Source: Mactra quadrangularis (lineage: Eukaryota > Mollusca > Bivalvia > Venerida > Mactridae). From it: a stretch of DNA of 64,000 nucleotides. The notes beneath the pieces were generated by a model. It ran no database searches. It saw nothing but the letters and a program-made list of their open reading frames with translations, and had not been told where the DNA came from. Location of the stretch: positions 65,367,872 through 65,431,871 of the forward strand of contig CM046301.1 of the NCBI GenBank assembly GCA_025267735.1, written 5' to 3'. The position numbers and the translations under genes were made by a program. Below, piece after piece: positions 25,173 through 38,016 of this stretch; within the stretch, counting starts at the first letter, position 1; the number at the start of each line of letters is the position of its first letter.

Positions 25173-25240
25173 CATTCTCGTACCCATAGGTTATCAAAAT
25201 TCGAGATCGAGGATCTTGATAACCTCTGGGTACGAGAATG
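25173..25240. mobile_element. short foldback MITE, CATTCTCGT family
   Basis: CATTCTCGTACCCATAGG and its complement bound a 68-bp palindrome-like element. The ends match the larger MITE at 47384-47629. No clear target duplication here. Confidence 0.55.
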
Positions 25241-25766
25241 ATGTACTGTATCAGTAGTCAATCGCATTTCCGAAGTAACCGATTAGATACACGAAAATGC
25301 TATCAATTTACTAACATGCCTATCTATGGTAATAGCATAAAACTTTATTCCAAAATTTTGACGGTTGTAAAATGACTAGTCCCAACAACCTTTGGTATAA
25401 AGATTTCTCTTTACTATACATGTATATCCAATTACATGTATTGTTCGTTTATTCTAAACTGTCAAAACATGAATAATTTCACGGTGGATGCGTTTGTTAA
25501 AATTGTTGTACATCCATGAGTTTCCGAAAGTGTGTATTATGATCGAGTAAAGCTGCTTCTGCCGTATGCTATGTTTAGACAAGATATTTTTAATAACAAT
25601 TAGGCTGCCAGCACAAAAACAATGCATTCAGTCACCGTGTAATTATTCAAGCTTTAACAGTTGAGAAAAAAACGGACAATATGTCATTTTAATCCATAAA
25701 ACATTTCTTATCCGTAACTTTATCATTTTGAAAGATTATGCACAAAACTGTATCTCCTTATATTTA

Positions 25767-25790
25767 ACACACACACACACACACACACAC
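25767..25790. repeat. (AC)12 microsatellite
   Basis: Uninterrupted dinucleotide run of about 24 bases. Confidence 0.95.
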
Positions 25791-25987
25791 CTTTTCAATT
25801 TATTATAAACACAATATGAGATCAGGACATTTTTCATTCAAGTGCTATGTTAGTTTCGAGTCACTAGCGACATATGTCGTGTTTCACTTAAAATAAATAA
25901 TACAGCTGGCGCTTGGTGGCTCAGATATCTCATTGAGATTTTGTCACATGTTTTGTATAAATTTTGTAGGAGTTTTGTTTGCATTTG

Positions 25988-26847
25988 TACGGAGCCCCTA
26001 AAGTGACATTTCAAAAACTTGTTATCAACGCACCTGTGCGTTGATATAAACAATTATCAAGATTTGAGCATTTTGTAGTCGACACCGGTTGTCTTAAGCC
26101 AATCAAAACTATGCATTTGAGGTCACATGATAAGAAAATGGCCGTGAAAAAGTAAAAAAAGGGGTGTGATAATGGACTCGTCTAGTTGTTGACTAAAATC
26201 AAGCTGGCGCATAGTCAATAGCGGGCATTAGCGGATGTTTAGGAAGGCTGCTCACTACTAAATATTTTAGCGGACGGCGGAACGATTTACCACATACTCC
26301 CCATATTTATTGTATGTTTAGGAAGGCTACACGCCACTAAATATTTTAGTGGACATAAACATTTTCACGCAAGTATTTTTGATCGGAAATAAGTAAAATT
26401 TACAAAGATAACTAATGAATAGTAAATAGAATTGTTCATTTAAATCAATATGTATTTCATATTCATAACATCCGCCCCGTTAGCAAATGAATATTAACCA
26501 CAAAATGTATACATCTATGGAGAAGAAATCAAACACGGCTGAGCGTTGATTTCAAGCATTTTTGGAAATGCTAATACTTGTATAATTTTCACAATTATTT
26601 CGGTTTAACCTTATATATAAAATTCGATTTGACGAAATATTAGTTCGTTTCAACAAAATATTATTCCGTTTTTACGAAACAATTATTATAATCTTTTTTT
26701 CAAAATATAATTACATGGACTACGTTTCTGAAATAATTATTTCGTATTTACGAAGTAATATTTCGCTTTAAGAAATAATATTTCGTCTAAACGAATCAAT
26801 AAAAAATAATAAAAAATATTTCTAAGTGTCACTTTAGGGGCACCATA
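25988..26847. mobile_element. 860-bp inverted-repeat element
   Basis: Ends TACGGAGCCCCTAAAGTGAC and GTCACTTTAGGGGCACCATA are inverted copies. The interior is dominated by short TTTCG / CGAAA words and a direct repeat containing TGTTTAGGAAGGCT (26237 and 26318). There is no ORF of note. A fragment of the family is in the C1q intron. Confidence 0.6.
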
Positions 26848-27710
26848 CATTAGTCATGTTCGTTTAGATATCAATAGGGTAGTCTTATGTGACTATGGGC
26901 GTGGTTACCATATGTATTACCAATTTACATGTGCACCGTTTTACCGATTAAGACTTCCAATTCTCGATTTTAGTAGATTATCTTTTGTTGTTTAACATTG
27001 ATTTGTAATCCATATAAAAAGTCTTAGATGATATTTATAAATACCTTTTGTATCAGACGGTTTAGTATTGATTGAAGTATAATGAAAATATCCCTAATAC
27101 AGGAAGTGATCACAGCTTTAAATGAATGACCCAATACTTAAAGTATCGTCATAAGACCATATGCAAATAAACGCTAATAATAATTTTCGGTATAACTCTT
27201 AAACTAAATTAAAGTGGTGTGTTAAATTTGAAGCTGTATGTGTGTTTAATAAATGAATGGAATTGTCAGGTTTAAACTTGAAAACCACAATAAAACATTT
27301 AAATATTGAATATTTAAAGCATCAAGCTTAATCGCTGATTTATGATACTGCCGCCTTTCATTTATGGAGTGGCATGGGTTTAAACCCAGAAACCGACATT
27401 TGTTGTATATGAGAGAAAGAAGTTGATATTTACGAAAGAGTGGGTCGAATCCTATAAATGGTAGTTGGCTGAACTGACCAGCCTCATGTGACTATTGAAA
27501 ATAGGCGTAAACAAAATGCATGTAATTAGACACGCAACCTATACATTTCTCAAAGTAAATATAGAACCAAAATGAACGTTTCCAACACTTGTAGCTCACA
27601 TTTTTGACCAGAGGACATCTTTTTAAAATGTCACTAATGTTAAGGTATGAACTCATTGACGGTGCTGTTAGTACATGTATATACTAAACACGCGCAGCGT
27701 AGTCACTACT

Positions 27711-27779
27711 AGGTAATACAAGAATGGGAAATCTCAAATCTATAGTATCGATTTGAGATTTCCCATTCTTGTATTACCT
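27711..27779. repeat. perfect palindrome, 30-bp arms
   Basis: 27711-27740 (starting AGGTAATACAAGAATGGGAA) is exactly complementary to 27750-27779 around a 9-base loop. No mismatch was seen, which suggests a young or conserved foldback. Confidence 0.85.
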
Positions 27780-29559
27780 TAAAGTATTTCCTCGTTTTAT
27801 AATTTAAGACTTTGCATGTTGATACAAACAAGAAAATGTAAGTTTAAACGCTTTTATACACATATATATGCGATTGAACTAAGGAAGAAAAACAATAGTG
27901 CATTGGTTATTATAATCAATCTCTTATCATAGGTGTATTACAAGACTTTTAGTGCCCAACGCTACATAACAACCCATTATTACTTTAAAAAGATAATTCA
28001 TTTAGGATATCGTGAGACATCTATTTAAATAAGATATCTTTTTCATTAATCTCAAGTTATCCTCAACTATTCATAATTCAATACAATGTACTTACGATTA
28101 TGTCTTAAATGTCCAACAGTGGTTTATTCCTTTTGCATAGTTAGTATAATGCTTTAAGTATATTCCAATTTCACCCACAATATAACACATAAAATAGTCT
28201 ATAATACTGTATATCTTATTTATAAACTAAATCAAACCATATAATATATCTGTAGTATAGCTATATTCGATAACAATCAAACCAAACTTGTATAAATTAC
28301 CATCAATGGATGTAGACTATACAGTATATATCTCTTTTTATAAATACATTATATATACATGAATACCACAAAAGTTCACATTTAAAATACAACGAGCAGT
28401 AACTCGTTTTACTATTTACTTGTCTAATTAAAATTCTTCTACAACCAAGCTTTAGAAAAGTGAAAACGTTTTACACATCGTACATACTACAGTAAAACCT
28501 CGGGAAAATTTGAACACTGAGAGAATTTGAAATCGTTTGAGGTTTGGTCGATTGCCTTGGTATCATTGGACGCACGAAAGCAAATTAACTTTCAAATCAA
28601 GTCTCCAATACATGAAATATGAAGATTTTACACTGATCTCTCAAGATGTTCACACTCTCCAGGTTTTAGTGTACTTGTATTGTACCTACGTAAATAATAG
28701 TTGGTCCTATTCTCCAACTTTATTCTTGAATGGTATAACTGCTCAATCACAACACTATATATTCAGATACTACTATCATTTATTTTAAAATCCAGCCACA
28801 CTTAGTAAACTTTATAAACCCAAACTTTAACTGTATTATTTATGTCCTTCCCACTGAACTACATGTACAGAAATTCAAGTATTCAATATTTTACAAGCCC
28901 TAAGTAGCTAGACCTCGCTTTTTGTAAATATTTAATCGAATATACACAGTATAGTGAATAAGAAAGAACAGTATACGTTAATACACTGGTTTGTATGTGA
29001 ACGAGTGATTGATATCCCTTTATTTGTACAGCAAGGGGTGTCTGATACAAGCTATACCCTAAGAAAGATTTATGGCTGACGTGTTAAGCGCAGGTGACAC
29101 TGTCAAAATGGATTATCCCGCTTTAATATAGTTGCACAATACTACTTTTAAGGTGGGGAAATGCCACAGTGTCTATTTGCCACATCGTCGGTTATCTCAC
29201 GATCCATTACTCAGCTATATGCTGCTTTATATATATGGAGAGTAACGGAAGAAAGTACTGTTGTTGCCGACGATGATTTGCCAAAGACCTTGGAACGCAA
29301 CTAGGTCACGATTCTGCATTAATCGCGTCTGAATGGGAATCATATGGTTCACGTTTTATGTAAAAATCAAACATTTGTGCTGTTTCTACACATGTTTAAT
29401 TTCAGTTTATACCTTTTTACAATTTTTGGAGCTGATTTTTTAGAAATATTCTCTAAGCAACTCCTGTCCGGATTTTTATGTGAAACAATAAAAAGCTGAG
29501 TTCCATATTTATTCTTTAGCACGTAAACATGAATACAGCCTCTTAGTAGAACGTTAGTA

Positions 29560-29631
29560 GCCGCGGCCGTAGCGTAGTAGTATGTTTGGCTTTGAATCCG
29601 GAGATCGCGGGTTCGAACCCGGTCGCGGTCA
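29560..29631 (+). mobile_element. tRNA-like SINE head
   Basis: A-box-like TAGCGTAGTAGTATG and perfect B box GGGTTCGAACCCG. The acceptor arms do not pair and the T stem has a mismatch, so this is a tRNA-derived retroposon head and not a functional tRNA. Confidence 0.5.
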
Positions 29632-30570
29632 TTCTGTACACAAACGGTCTGACTGACCTTTGTACGGAGACGCCGCGCATCATGAGTAAACTGTTTATTT
29701 ACCTGAAAACACGTGGCAATGTTTACATTCTTACAATTCCCCCTCCAAGTATACTGAACAAATAGAGTATGAATTTTGTGTCTACTCAATAAATTGTGAC
29801 TATCCATATAAGATTTTCTACGAAGTAGCGTTACATTCTGAATGAACGTTCTTACATTTTCAGAGGTCGAAATTTTGTACTGCAAGCTTGAATAATTTTA
29901 CCAGGCGAACGCAAAATCTGCTTTCTTGAAGAAGCGCTTTGAAGGGATACCCTTTGCAATTGGTCCATTATTTTCTTAGAATATAAACTGATTCAACTGT
30001 TGGTTATTGTGTTATTAGCAAAAAAAGAAATTTAGGTAATGGCGGACTTAAATTGCATATTATGCAAATTGCTCGAAGATGACAATGTGTCATCACTCGG
30101 ATTCTTCATCAGCACCATTCAACGATATAGAAACTGCAAAAAAGTTTTGTATGAGGCAAGTGCATGGTACATCTTACATTCTGCAGGACTTAACCTTATA
30201 AAATAGAAATGATGAGAGGGTGCACTGTATGCATTGAAAGACATCCGCCTTATCTTCCCACGTGTATCATTATATCAAGCAATCAATGTCCCTCTTTTTA
30301 AACTTAAATAATATATACTTAGTGACTTCTGAAGCGTTTAAAATAACCCTGTATATTTATCTTGTAAATTTGAAAGAGAAAATTAACACCAGAGGAGATC
30401 GACAAACCGACCGTGTATTTTACATAATGTAAATGCTCCAATAGTATACAATTTGCAAAGTTTAAAGTTTTATTATATATTCTATCAGTATGAATGTACT
30501 GCACACAAACATATTTACAGGTATGCAATATGCATGTAAATAGTTTATTTCAAATCTATTAGGGCCATTT

Positions 30571-30862
30571 ATTTGTTTTATTCTATTAAGTTGCGTTAAC
30601 ACCGTGGCTACGCTTTGCATGGGTCATATAACGGCGTCCATCGCACCTAACCTAGCTTTCCTGGACCCTTGTCTATAACCAGTACTCATCTACCCTTCCA
30701 CAAGGCCGAGAACTTCTCCATAATACCTTATTAGTGGAGAAAAATTGACATAATTGTCAAATTTTCATGAATCGGTATAACATCCGCGGGTGGAATTCGA
30801 ACCCATACCCCCACCCCCTCGGGACACTAGATTCGAAATCCCGGTGCGCAACCGACCCGGGT
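30571..30862 (-). mobile_element. complete SINE, family 1, with 14-bp target duplication
   Basis: The 292-bp element is flanked by identical TATTAGGGCCATTT at 30557-30570 and 30863-30876. Minus-strand order is tRNA-like head, family-1 body, and a tail ending AATAAAACAAAT. A 14-bp duplication plus an A-rich tail is the signature of LINE-mediated retroposition. Confidence 0.8.
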
Positions 30863-30876
30863 TATTAGGGCCATTT

Positions 30877-31904
30877 GACCCATGACATATATTAACCGGT
30901 ATTGAGGGTACGTACAGCCTTTTTCGCCGAGATCAAATAATGATTACGCGATGTAGAATTGATCATACCAGATTAACACATTCATACCTTCTCAAATAAG
31001 AGGAAGCACCTAAATGTATACCATGTGACGAGCATTTCAATGTAAAACACGTTCTTCTTGACTGTCAGGATCTTAAATACATTCGTGAGAAACATTTAAA
31101 ATTAACTCACTTAAAGAACTTTTTGAATCTGTAAAACCCAAACAAACAAACAAACAAACGCACAGTTTTTTAGCTATTAAATGTATAAAGCTATATCAGA
31201 CAATGTATAATATGACAAGATAGTCATTCACATTATGATAAGAATCTTCAAAGGCCAAAATTAAGACACTTCGTATACTGCGACTACACAACTACCAATT
31301 TATTTTTAAAACTGAAGTATTTTTACGTGTTTCTATACAAAGCAAAATTTCTGTTAACCAATCTTATCAAATGTTGCCTCGACGCTCCACAGAGACATAT
31401 ATATTCTTATAAGAAATAATTCTTCACACTATCACGGCGGCAATACCACGTGACATCACCTGTAACCTATTCTTTTTCAGCATGATACAGTAACATGTCG
31501 TCATTTTTAATAGAACGTTGGCCGGTTTTCCAGGGTGTTTGCATTAAGTATAAAACTAGCGCGTAAGGGATGTGATACGCTGCACATAGTGTACAACAAT
31601 GTATGAAAATGTGGCTGCTTGGCCATTCGGAACTCCTCGGCCATTCGCTACGAATAACCTCGGACATATTTAGACGCCATTTTGGAAAAACCGGTGTTGA
31701 AGTAAACAAATACACGTTCGTTTAAAGGTGATGACTGAATTTTCGCTTTTAGTCCGTAAATTTGAAATTACACAGTTCAATGATATCGATGAACAATATT
31801 TAGTTCAATTTAAAACAAAGAAATAAGTTTTGACAAAGATCTGTGTGTATACTGCAAGAACTACTTTGTATAACCGTTACGGTTTGATGTTTATCTGTTT
31901 GATG
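30877..31904. other. intergenic
   Basis: No gene recognised. About 31541-31610 is similar, inverted, to about 50490-50560, and 31425-31460 resembles 50350-50390, so old repeats are present. Confidence 0.4.
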
Positions 31905-34495
31905 TTTTTACTAAGGTTCATTCGCTTCTTAGAATATTTATGCAGACCCCGGCTATAACTTAACTTCAAACTTTAAGTAAAGAGTCTAGAATAGACATAT
32001 TTGTTGGAAGAATTATTCCTTTGTTGGTCTTTGGTAAGTTTACAGCTAGTATTGCCTTCACCATTTCACAACTGGTCTTAATTGGGACCGTCTACAGCTG
32101 GCTGGTTTGTGTCTGGTTGGTGTTGTAATTTAGAATAAATTAATGTACTTTGGAAATGCATCTAAGGAGAATGCAGGACTATGTGTCAAAGAAAAATTAT
32201 TTGATGCGCTAGATGTAGTTACTTGCAATTTAATTATATGTAATAACGCTGTTATAATTCATCCGTATAACTTGACTTGGATGATCAGACATGCAATTTG
32301 TCGTGTAAAACAAGCAATATTAAACAATTTGCTACAAGTTTCTTACAGTTTACTTACAATATGCATATTTAACGCTTCAAAAAATAGGAAAATGAGCAAT
32401 TATTTCGATGAGTTGATTTAGTCATTATAAAATCAATTATCTGCAGTGTTTTAGTCTCATTGTAAAATCATATATACATATATGTACGTGTGAGTACTAT
32501 TTTTGTTTTTAAAACCAAAATTAAACGCATTTTAGCCAAAGAAACCCAATGAGAATTGGCGAATTTGATTCAAAAACACATGATGTGACACATATATAAT
32601 AATTATAATTCGACAGAACTTAAACAAATTTTAGTTTCTGGTATGCTCATGCTCATATGCTATCATGAGATACAATGTACGATATTTATAGAAAATAATG
32701 CTCAAACCTTTTTTGGAACGATGTCTAAACATCGTTTCAATGGTAACAAGAAAGTTTAAGATTACTCTTTTCACGCTTCAAAAATTTTCAACATAGACAA
32801 AAAGGCGTAGTTCAAGCGTGAAACTCATTAACATCTCATTATAATACATTACAACGCTGGCTTGTGTTGTCGGTCTTGAAACTCTTCAAAAAGGAGGAAA
32901 AGGGAGGTTACTCTCAGGACATACAAACCTTAAATATCTACAATGATTACTTCCCCTTATTGGTAGTTTTAACTAGGGCCTACGATATTTTTGAAATTGT
33001 ATGTTATAAGCGTAGCATAATTAAATCATTCGATAGTAATAAACAATATTAAATGTTCGTATATATGTTACTGATGTCAATGCATTTAAACTATTTTTGT
33101 TTCTATATCAGATCATAATTATGTGTTTTAATTACTGTTTAATTACTGTTTGGTTGAACTTGTTTTACACATACAAATTTGAGAATAGATAATAATAAAT
33201 TAAACTTTTAGACATTCCTGTTCATGTCATATTACTTTGTAGTTTTTTCTTTTCTTTATAGGTGTATGAGTAATTAGTAGTCTTTGCATTTATTCTGATC
33301 ATTTATGTATGTTTTTTGTTTTAATATTTATGGAATAAACAATCGAAGTACATTATCTACATATTTTCTTTTTTTCATACATAACGATCTAATAAAATTA
33401 CTGTATCAAAAAAATTTAATCGAGTAAATACTGGTCGCGTACTCATATCGTTTTCGTAACACAAATATAGTTTCTATGTGTATTGAAGGGACGTTACAAT
33501 GAATTTATGTTATAGAAGTTATGTCTCTTTTATATCTATATGATTTGGAACCTTATTATTCTTTGACTGATTTATTTTGTTTGATAAAGTAAGATAAACC
33601 TTGCCATGAGCAAAACACTTGAAAAGTCTGGGATGTCCTTTATATTTTGACATAAATATATATATTTAATTAATAAATAAGTTCAGGACATCGTCCTTCC
33701 AGCACTCCAGTGCTTTGATTTGGCTCGCTATGCGTGCAATAAATAACAAGACTGGGGGTAAAGTAATACAATGTCATATTGAACATTTAAAGTAAAGTAA
33801 AGTAAAGTAACGTAAAGTAAAGTTACAAATACTATTCTATCTTTCACTTACATTGTAGATCCATTAATATTTTCCTGTGAGTAAAGTAAGACATCACATA
33901 TGGGTGCACAAGGAGGGAAACAAGCAAACGCACAAAATGTATATCGCACAAAAATATTTCTGTATTCGTTTTTTTTCATACCTAAAGCACACGGTAGATA
34001 AAAGCTCTCGTACATTTTATTGTATACCATAGGAAAGGATAGTCGAGGTTCTTGAAAGCTTCCCTTAGTAAAAGTCCTGGATGGTATACGTGTAGTGATC
34101 TTAGACATACTAATCTTTATCTATGGTCGTGATGTAACTTACATGTACGTAGTTGTAATATTACTATACTTTTGTGAACGTAAAAAAGTTAAGTAAGATG
34201 TAATTAGCGTTTAAAGTATTTTCTTTAATTAATGGACCAGATACTGTAAATACGAGGGGTGTCCCAGTAAATCGTGTACTTGGCTGATAACTTAAAATTA
34301 TTAAAAGATAATATGAATAGAAAGACGTTTCAGTATAGAAATTCATGGCTCTACATGGGAAGGTTATACTGGGAGAATAAGGCACTTAAAGTATAAACAT
34401 GACTTCGCGTAGTTTTATATCGCAGTTTTTATATCGTAATTGGGTTACGATACTATATGACGCATGTGGTACGGTATCATGATATATCGGTTTTT
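31905..34495 (+). repeat. duplicated locus, copy A
   Basis: Collinear with 51470-52759 plus 58295-58590. Shared blocks include 31960-32340, 32420-32720, 33840-34165 and 34167-34490. About 1 kb (32760-33820) is absent from copy B. Within it, ATG 32143 opens a 92-codon frame. Over the first 16 codons, five of the seven differences from copy B are at third positions, hinting at a once-coding exon. No family recognised. Confidence 0.65.
33789..33823. repeat. (AAAGT)n microsatellite
   Basis: About seven pentanucleotide units with one C interruption, in copy A of the duplicated locus. Confidence 0.85.
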
Positions 34496-35115
34496 TGTAT
34501 TCATTGTGTTAACAATGAATACTCTGTTACCAATAGATTAATAGTGGTATTCCGATCGGAGTCCTATATTGACCTTTGTTGACCTCTATTTAATCAACGA
34601 AACCGAACAGCATGCATATGCGGATAATTCCGCTTCAATAAAATGGTTCGCAAATAGTTCTTTTGTTTCATCGATCATCCGTGTATTCCTACGCGTCAAT
34701 TTAATTACCCATTTGCTGACAGACATCGGAAGACAAAGGAATTGAAGGAAAGTACAAATGTACTCGAAACTAAATCTGTTTCCCTAAATGCAGTTTACAG
34801 TCATTCACATTATTGGAAACAATTCCTTTCTATGTCAGCGCTCTCAGAATTTTGAAAAAGAACGAACAACACATAATTGAACTCTGTTGCGACCCAGAAA
34901 ATAATATAGCGACAGAAAAATGTGTATACTATCAATTGCAGACGAGTTGAAAAAAATACAAATTTAAACAAATAGTACTTAAAATTATGATATTCAATGT
35001 TTTCACATTAATCAAACTTTATTCTATCTGTGTACGGAGAAAAGTTATTTTGTACATTGCGCATTTTTATATGCCATGCACTTGTATATCTATATAAATT
35101 TAGCTCTACGTACAT

Positions 35116-35190
35116 TGTCGCGTCAGTGGCCTAGCAGTTAGCATGACAGACTACCAATCATGAGATCGCGGGTTCGAATCCTGGGCGCGT
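35116..35190 (+). mobile_element. tRNA-like SINE head
   Basis: A-box-like TGGCCTAGCAGTTAGCATG and B box GGGTTCGAATCC at tRNA spacing. Acceptor and T-stem pairing are broken. Read as a SINE or tRNA pseudogene. Confidence 0.5.
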
Positions 35191-35768
35191 AAAATTAAAA
35201 TGATTTTTTTTTGGTTTAGGCTACAAAAATTTGATCATGTTCGTCAGATTTACGCACTTAAAATTCAGAAAATGAAAAAAAAAATTTGCTCTAGTTACTT
35301 TTCACTTATAAAATGAAAACATCAATTATAAATGCAATGCACGTTTACCAAAAACTTTATCTTAACACATGATCATCAGTTAAAAACTGACGTAAACTTG
35401 ATGTTTTCATCAACTCTACACAGCTCTAGTTATGTGACGTCATGTCCCCCCTGGGCCCTGCTGTGTAAAAATAATTAAAATACTATTTACGACAAGCAGG
35501 TAAGACGGGGTAGAATATTTAACATTATAATTGTTATTGCCCCAAAATACTCAACCGACTTATTTTGAAATAAAGTTGTATTTTGCATAACGTACCCCAA
35601 GACTATATTTATATACCTAAAGGTTTAGTCAATTTTTATTTTAGAAGGGTTCTGATGTAATTGTTTTCTTTCACATAATTTATGTATATTTACATGTTGC
35701 AGTTGTTTCTTGTTCAGTCTATATAGCATGGTTGGCATAAATGACAAGCCTGTATTTATTCACTTTAA

Positions 35769-36100
35769 AGTTTACCAGTTTGGTCCATTTCTATTTTATA
35801 GGGATGCTGACTCTAAAATCCTTATACATGATGGCTTAAGTAATCTTAGCGGTTGTTTGTTGTTTAGTTGTTCCCATATCATCCAAATAATATAGCTTTA
35901 TTTATACTAAAAAAGTCAACAAGACTCGTCCATTTATATTTACGGGGGTGCTCAACTGGTACTCATTCTGGATTACTTAATTATATTGAGCAGTTGTATG
36001 TTGTTGAATCATTCTCTTATTTACCCAATAACATTAAGACTTTACTAAAACACCAACATCAACAGGTTTGATCTATCATGATGTTAGCCGAGCTGATTCT
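35769..36100 (+). repeat. diverged ~140-bp tandem repeat
   Basis: Two full units and part of a third. Each has GTCCATTT.TATTT, then a GG.TGCT block, and ends near ATTTATACTAAAA / ACTTTACTAAAA. Two short frames of 61 and 67 codons arise from the repeat in different phases and look accidental. Confidence 0.45.
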
Positions 36101-36644
36101 AAATTGTACAGAAATATTTGAAGTATTTACTTAAAGGTTAATATTGAATGAATTCACTTAATGTATTAGCTATGCAGTATAGTAAATGCAAATGGAACAA
36201 AATACAGTCATTTATGATGCATGTACCTTATTAAAAGCATTTATGTATGTTAACAGCAAATAATCTTGCTTACAACAACTTGCAAAATAATCAAAACTAT
36301 ATGCCCTGTACCCCAATATCAAAATAATAAAGTTCAAGTAAGAAAGATTTTGACGTATTTCATCTTTGAATGTACATGATTGTATCACATCAATATGCTG
36401 AATAAATGACCAACCGGTATAAACACTAAAAAGTTACTTATTATGCTTTTCTGAACTACATGCTATAATGTGATTTTCTGTATAAAGTTCATATTTAACT
36501 TGTATTTTTCGATTTGTATAAAAATGCTCATGAAAATATCACACATTTATTTCTTGCCTTTCGCTCGCTTCTCAAAATGTTTTATTTTCACTGGCTCGCT
36601 CTATTTTTTGAGACAAAATTCATAGAACATATGATCAATACATT

Positions 36645-36880
36645 GAGGCCTTAACGCCATAGCAACACATATTGTATAGGTTATATCACGGAGATCAGGC
36701 CATCCACTCACTGTTCCTGAAAAGGCATAATCTCTGGATCTAGCTGTTAAGCAAAAAAAAATCGCATCGATGACTGAGAGGTAGGAGGGAGAATTACCGT
36801 AAAAATTATTTCATAACTAAGCTCAACGAAAGAATGCCCCGCCCGTGAATAAAACCTACGACCCCTCGATCAGTAGAATA
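36645..36880 (-). mobile_element. SINE family 2
   Basis: Minus-strand copy with a 3' end at TTAACGCCATAGCAACACA (36653) and the body junction TTATTTCATAACTAAGCT (36808). The head is diverged. Confidence 0.6.
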
Positions 36881-37654
36881 ATGGGCCTGTAAAATGAAAT
36901 ATGAAACACAGTTGACTATGAATGATAAGAAGGTAATGAGTGATATCGAAATAGTATCTTTGAACTCGTTGAAGTCATCAACATAATTAATGTTTGGAAC
37001 ATATATCACCTTTTCTAGTTTGTGTGTACTAATGAACGCGGGTATTAAATCTTAGCATAATACTTTGAATCTTAACATTTGTTAATTTTCTTACATAATA
37101 TAGATAATTTGTGCATATAAAACACTTTCAACTATTTTCCAAAAAATAACCCCATTCACTTGACGACATTAACCTCTTTGTTAAATCAGTTTATCGAATG
37201 AAAAAAAAGAAATTTATCATACAATTGATTCTTAATAATATCTGTAAATCTTAACCTTCATCATTAAACACCATCAGTGCAGGTAAAATTAATTTCTAAG
37301 ACATTTATGATAAGCAGAAATGGGGTTTAAATACATTACCTTCTGTTCAGTTACTATATAAATCATAGAATAGCAGCAGGGTGTTAGTCCAACTTTTCCA
37401 AAAAAATGTGCACTACGTAGCACACATAACAGATAACAATGACATAGTTTTAAATCTCTCCTATATTAGAATTTTTTTGACACACAGACTAATTAAACAA
37501 TGTGATAGTCATATTGTAACAGTTAATAGCTTTGACTAATTACAACAGTAGTCATAGTAATACGTAAATTCAATCGTTCAATAATGTTAATGACTCAAGC
37601 AGATCTTAATTGTGAAGAGAGTTTGAAAAAAAATGTAATCGACAGCATTAATAA

Positions 37655-37850
37655 TTTCTACGGCCATTCTGTCTCCTTCCCCTGATTCTAATTCATGTAG
37701 GACAGTCGTCAGTCACTGACGAAGTATGCACCCAGAAGTTTGTTAACAGCTAAATCCTGAGATAAAGCTTCTTCAGGAACAGTGAGTAGGTGGACTGACC
37801 GCTGTGATATAATCTATATAAGGTGTTGCCACAGCATAAAACCCAACAAA
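37655..37850 (+). mobile_element. SINE family 2
   Basis: Plus-strand body with GTAGGACAGTCGTCAGTCAC, AGTAGGTGGACTGACCGCTG and a tail TAAAACCCAACAAAAA. The head is not clear. Confidence 0.65.
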
Positions 37851-37904
37851 AATTGAACAAATCTAAACACAATGAATACCCCAGTACTTTCAGTGCTTTG
37901 ATTA

Positions 37905-38016
37905 ACAAGGGTATCGCCGTCATTCATTATTTAGGGGAGATCATCTCGCATGAATTTTTACCCCGCATTTTTGACCGTCTTTTAAACTTTTCATCAAGAC
38001 GATTGGTTTAAATATT
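37905..38016 (+). repeat. dispersed repeat, partner of 58588-58699
   Basis: Begins AGGGTATCGCCGTCATTCAT and ends GATTGGTTTAAATATT, nearly identical to 58588-58699 over about 110 bases in direct orientation. Confidence 0.65.

Larger units (their letters stand above)
26848..30570. other. intergenic
   Basis: No host gene recognised. It contains a perfect palindrome (27711-27779), a solo pogo-like end at 28490 and a tRNA-like SINE head (29560-29631). A 172-codon minus-strand frame across 29367-29885 passes through that SINE head and is not a gene. Confidence 0.5.
34496..36644. other. intergenic
   Basis: No host gene recognised. Contains a tRNA-like SINE head (35116-35190) and a diverged tandem repeat (35769-36100). 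Confidence 0.45.

Noticed and set aside
29367..29885. 172-codon open frame on the minus strand
   Set aside because: It runs through a tRNA-like SINE head; the NDRDRVRTRDLRIQSQ segment is a translation of the B-box region seen in many false annotations. No splice or domain support.
33848..34108. 86-codon minus-strand frame in copy A of the duplication
   Set aside because: The corresponding frame in copy B (about 52440-52690) is interrupted by a stop and differences are not biased to third positions.
35116..35190. Functional tRNA gene on the plus strand
   Set aside because: A and B boxes are present, but acceptor and T stems do not pair properly.
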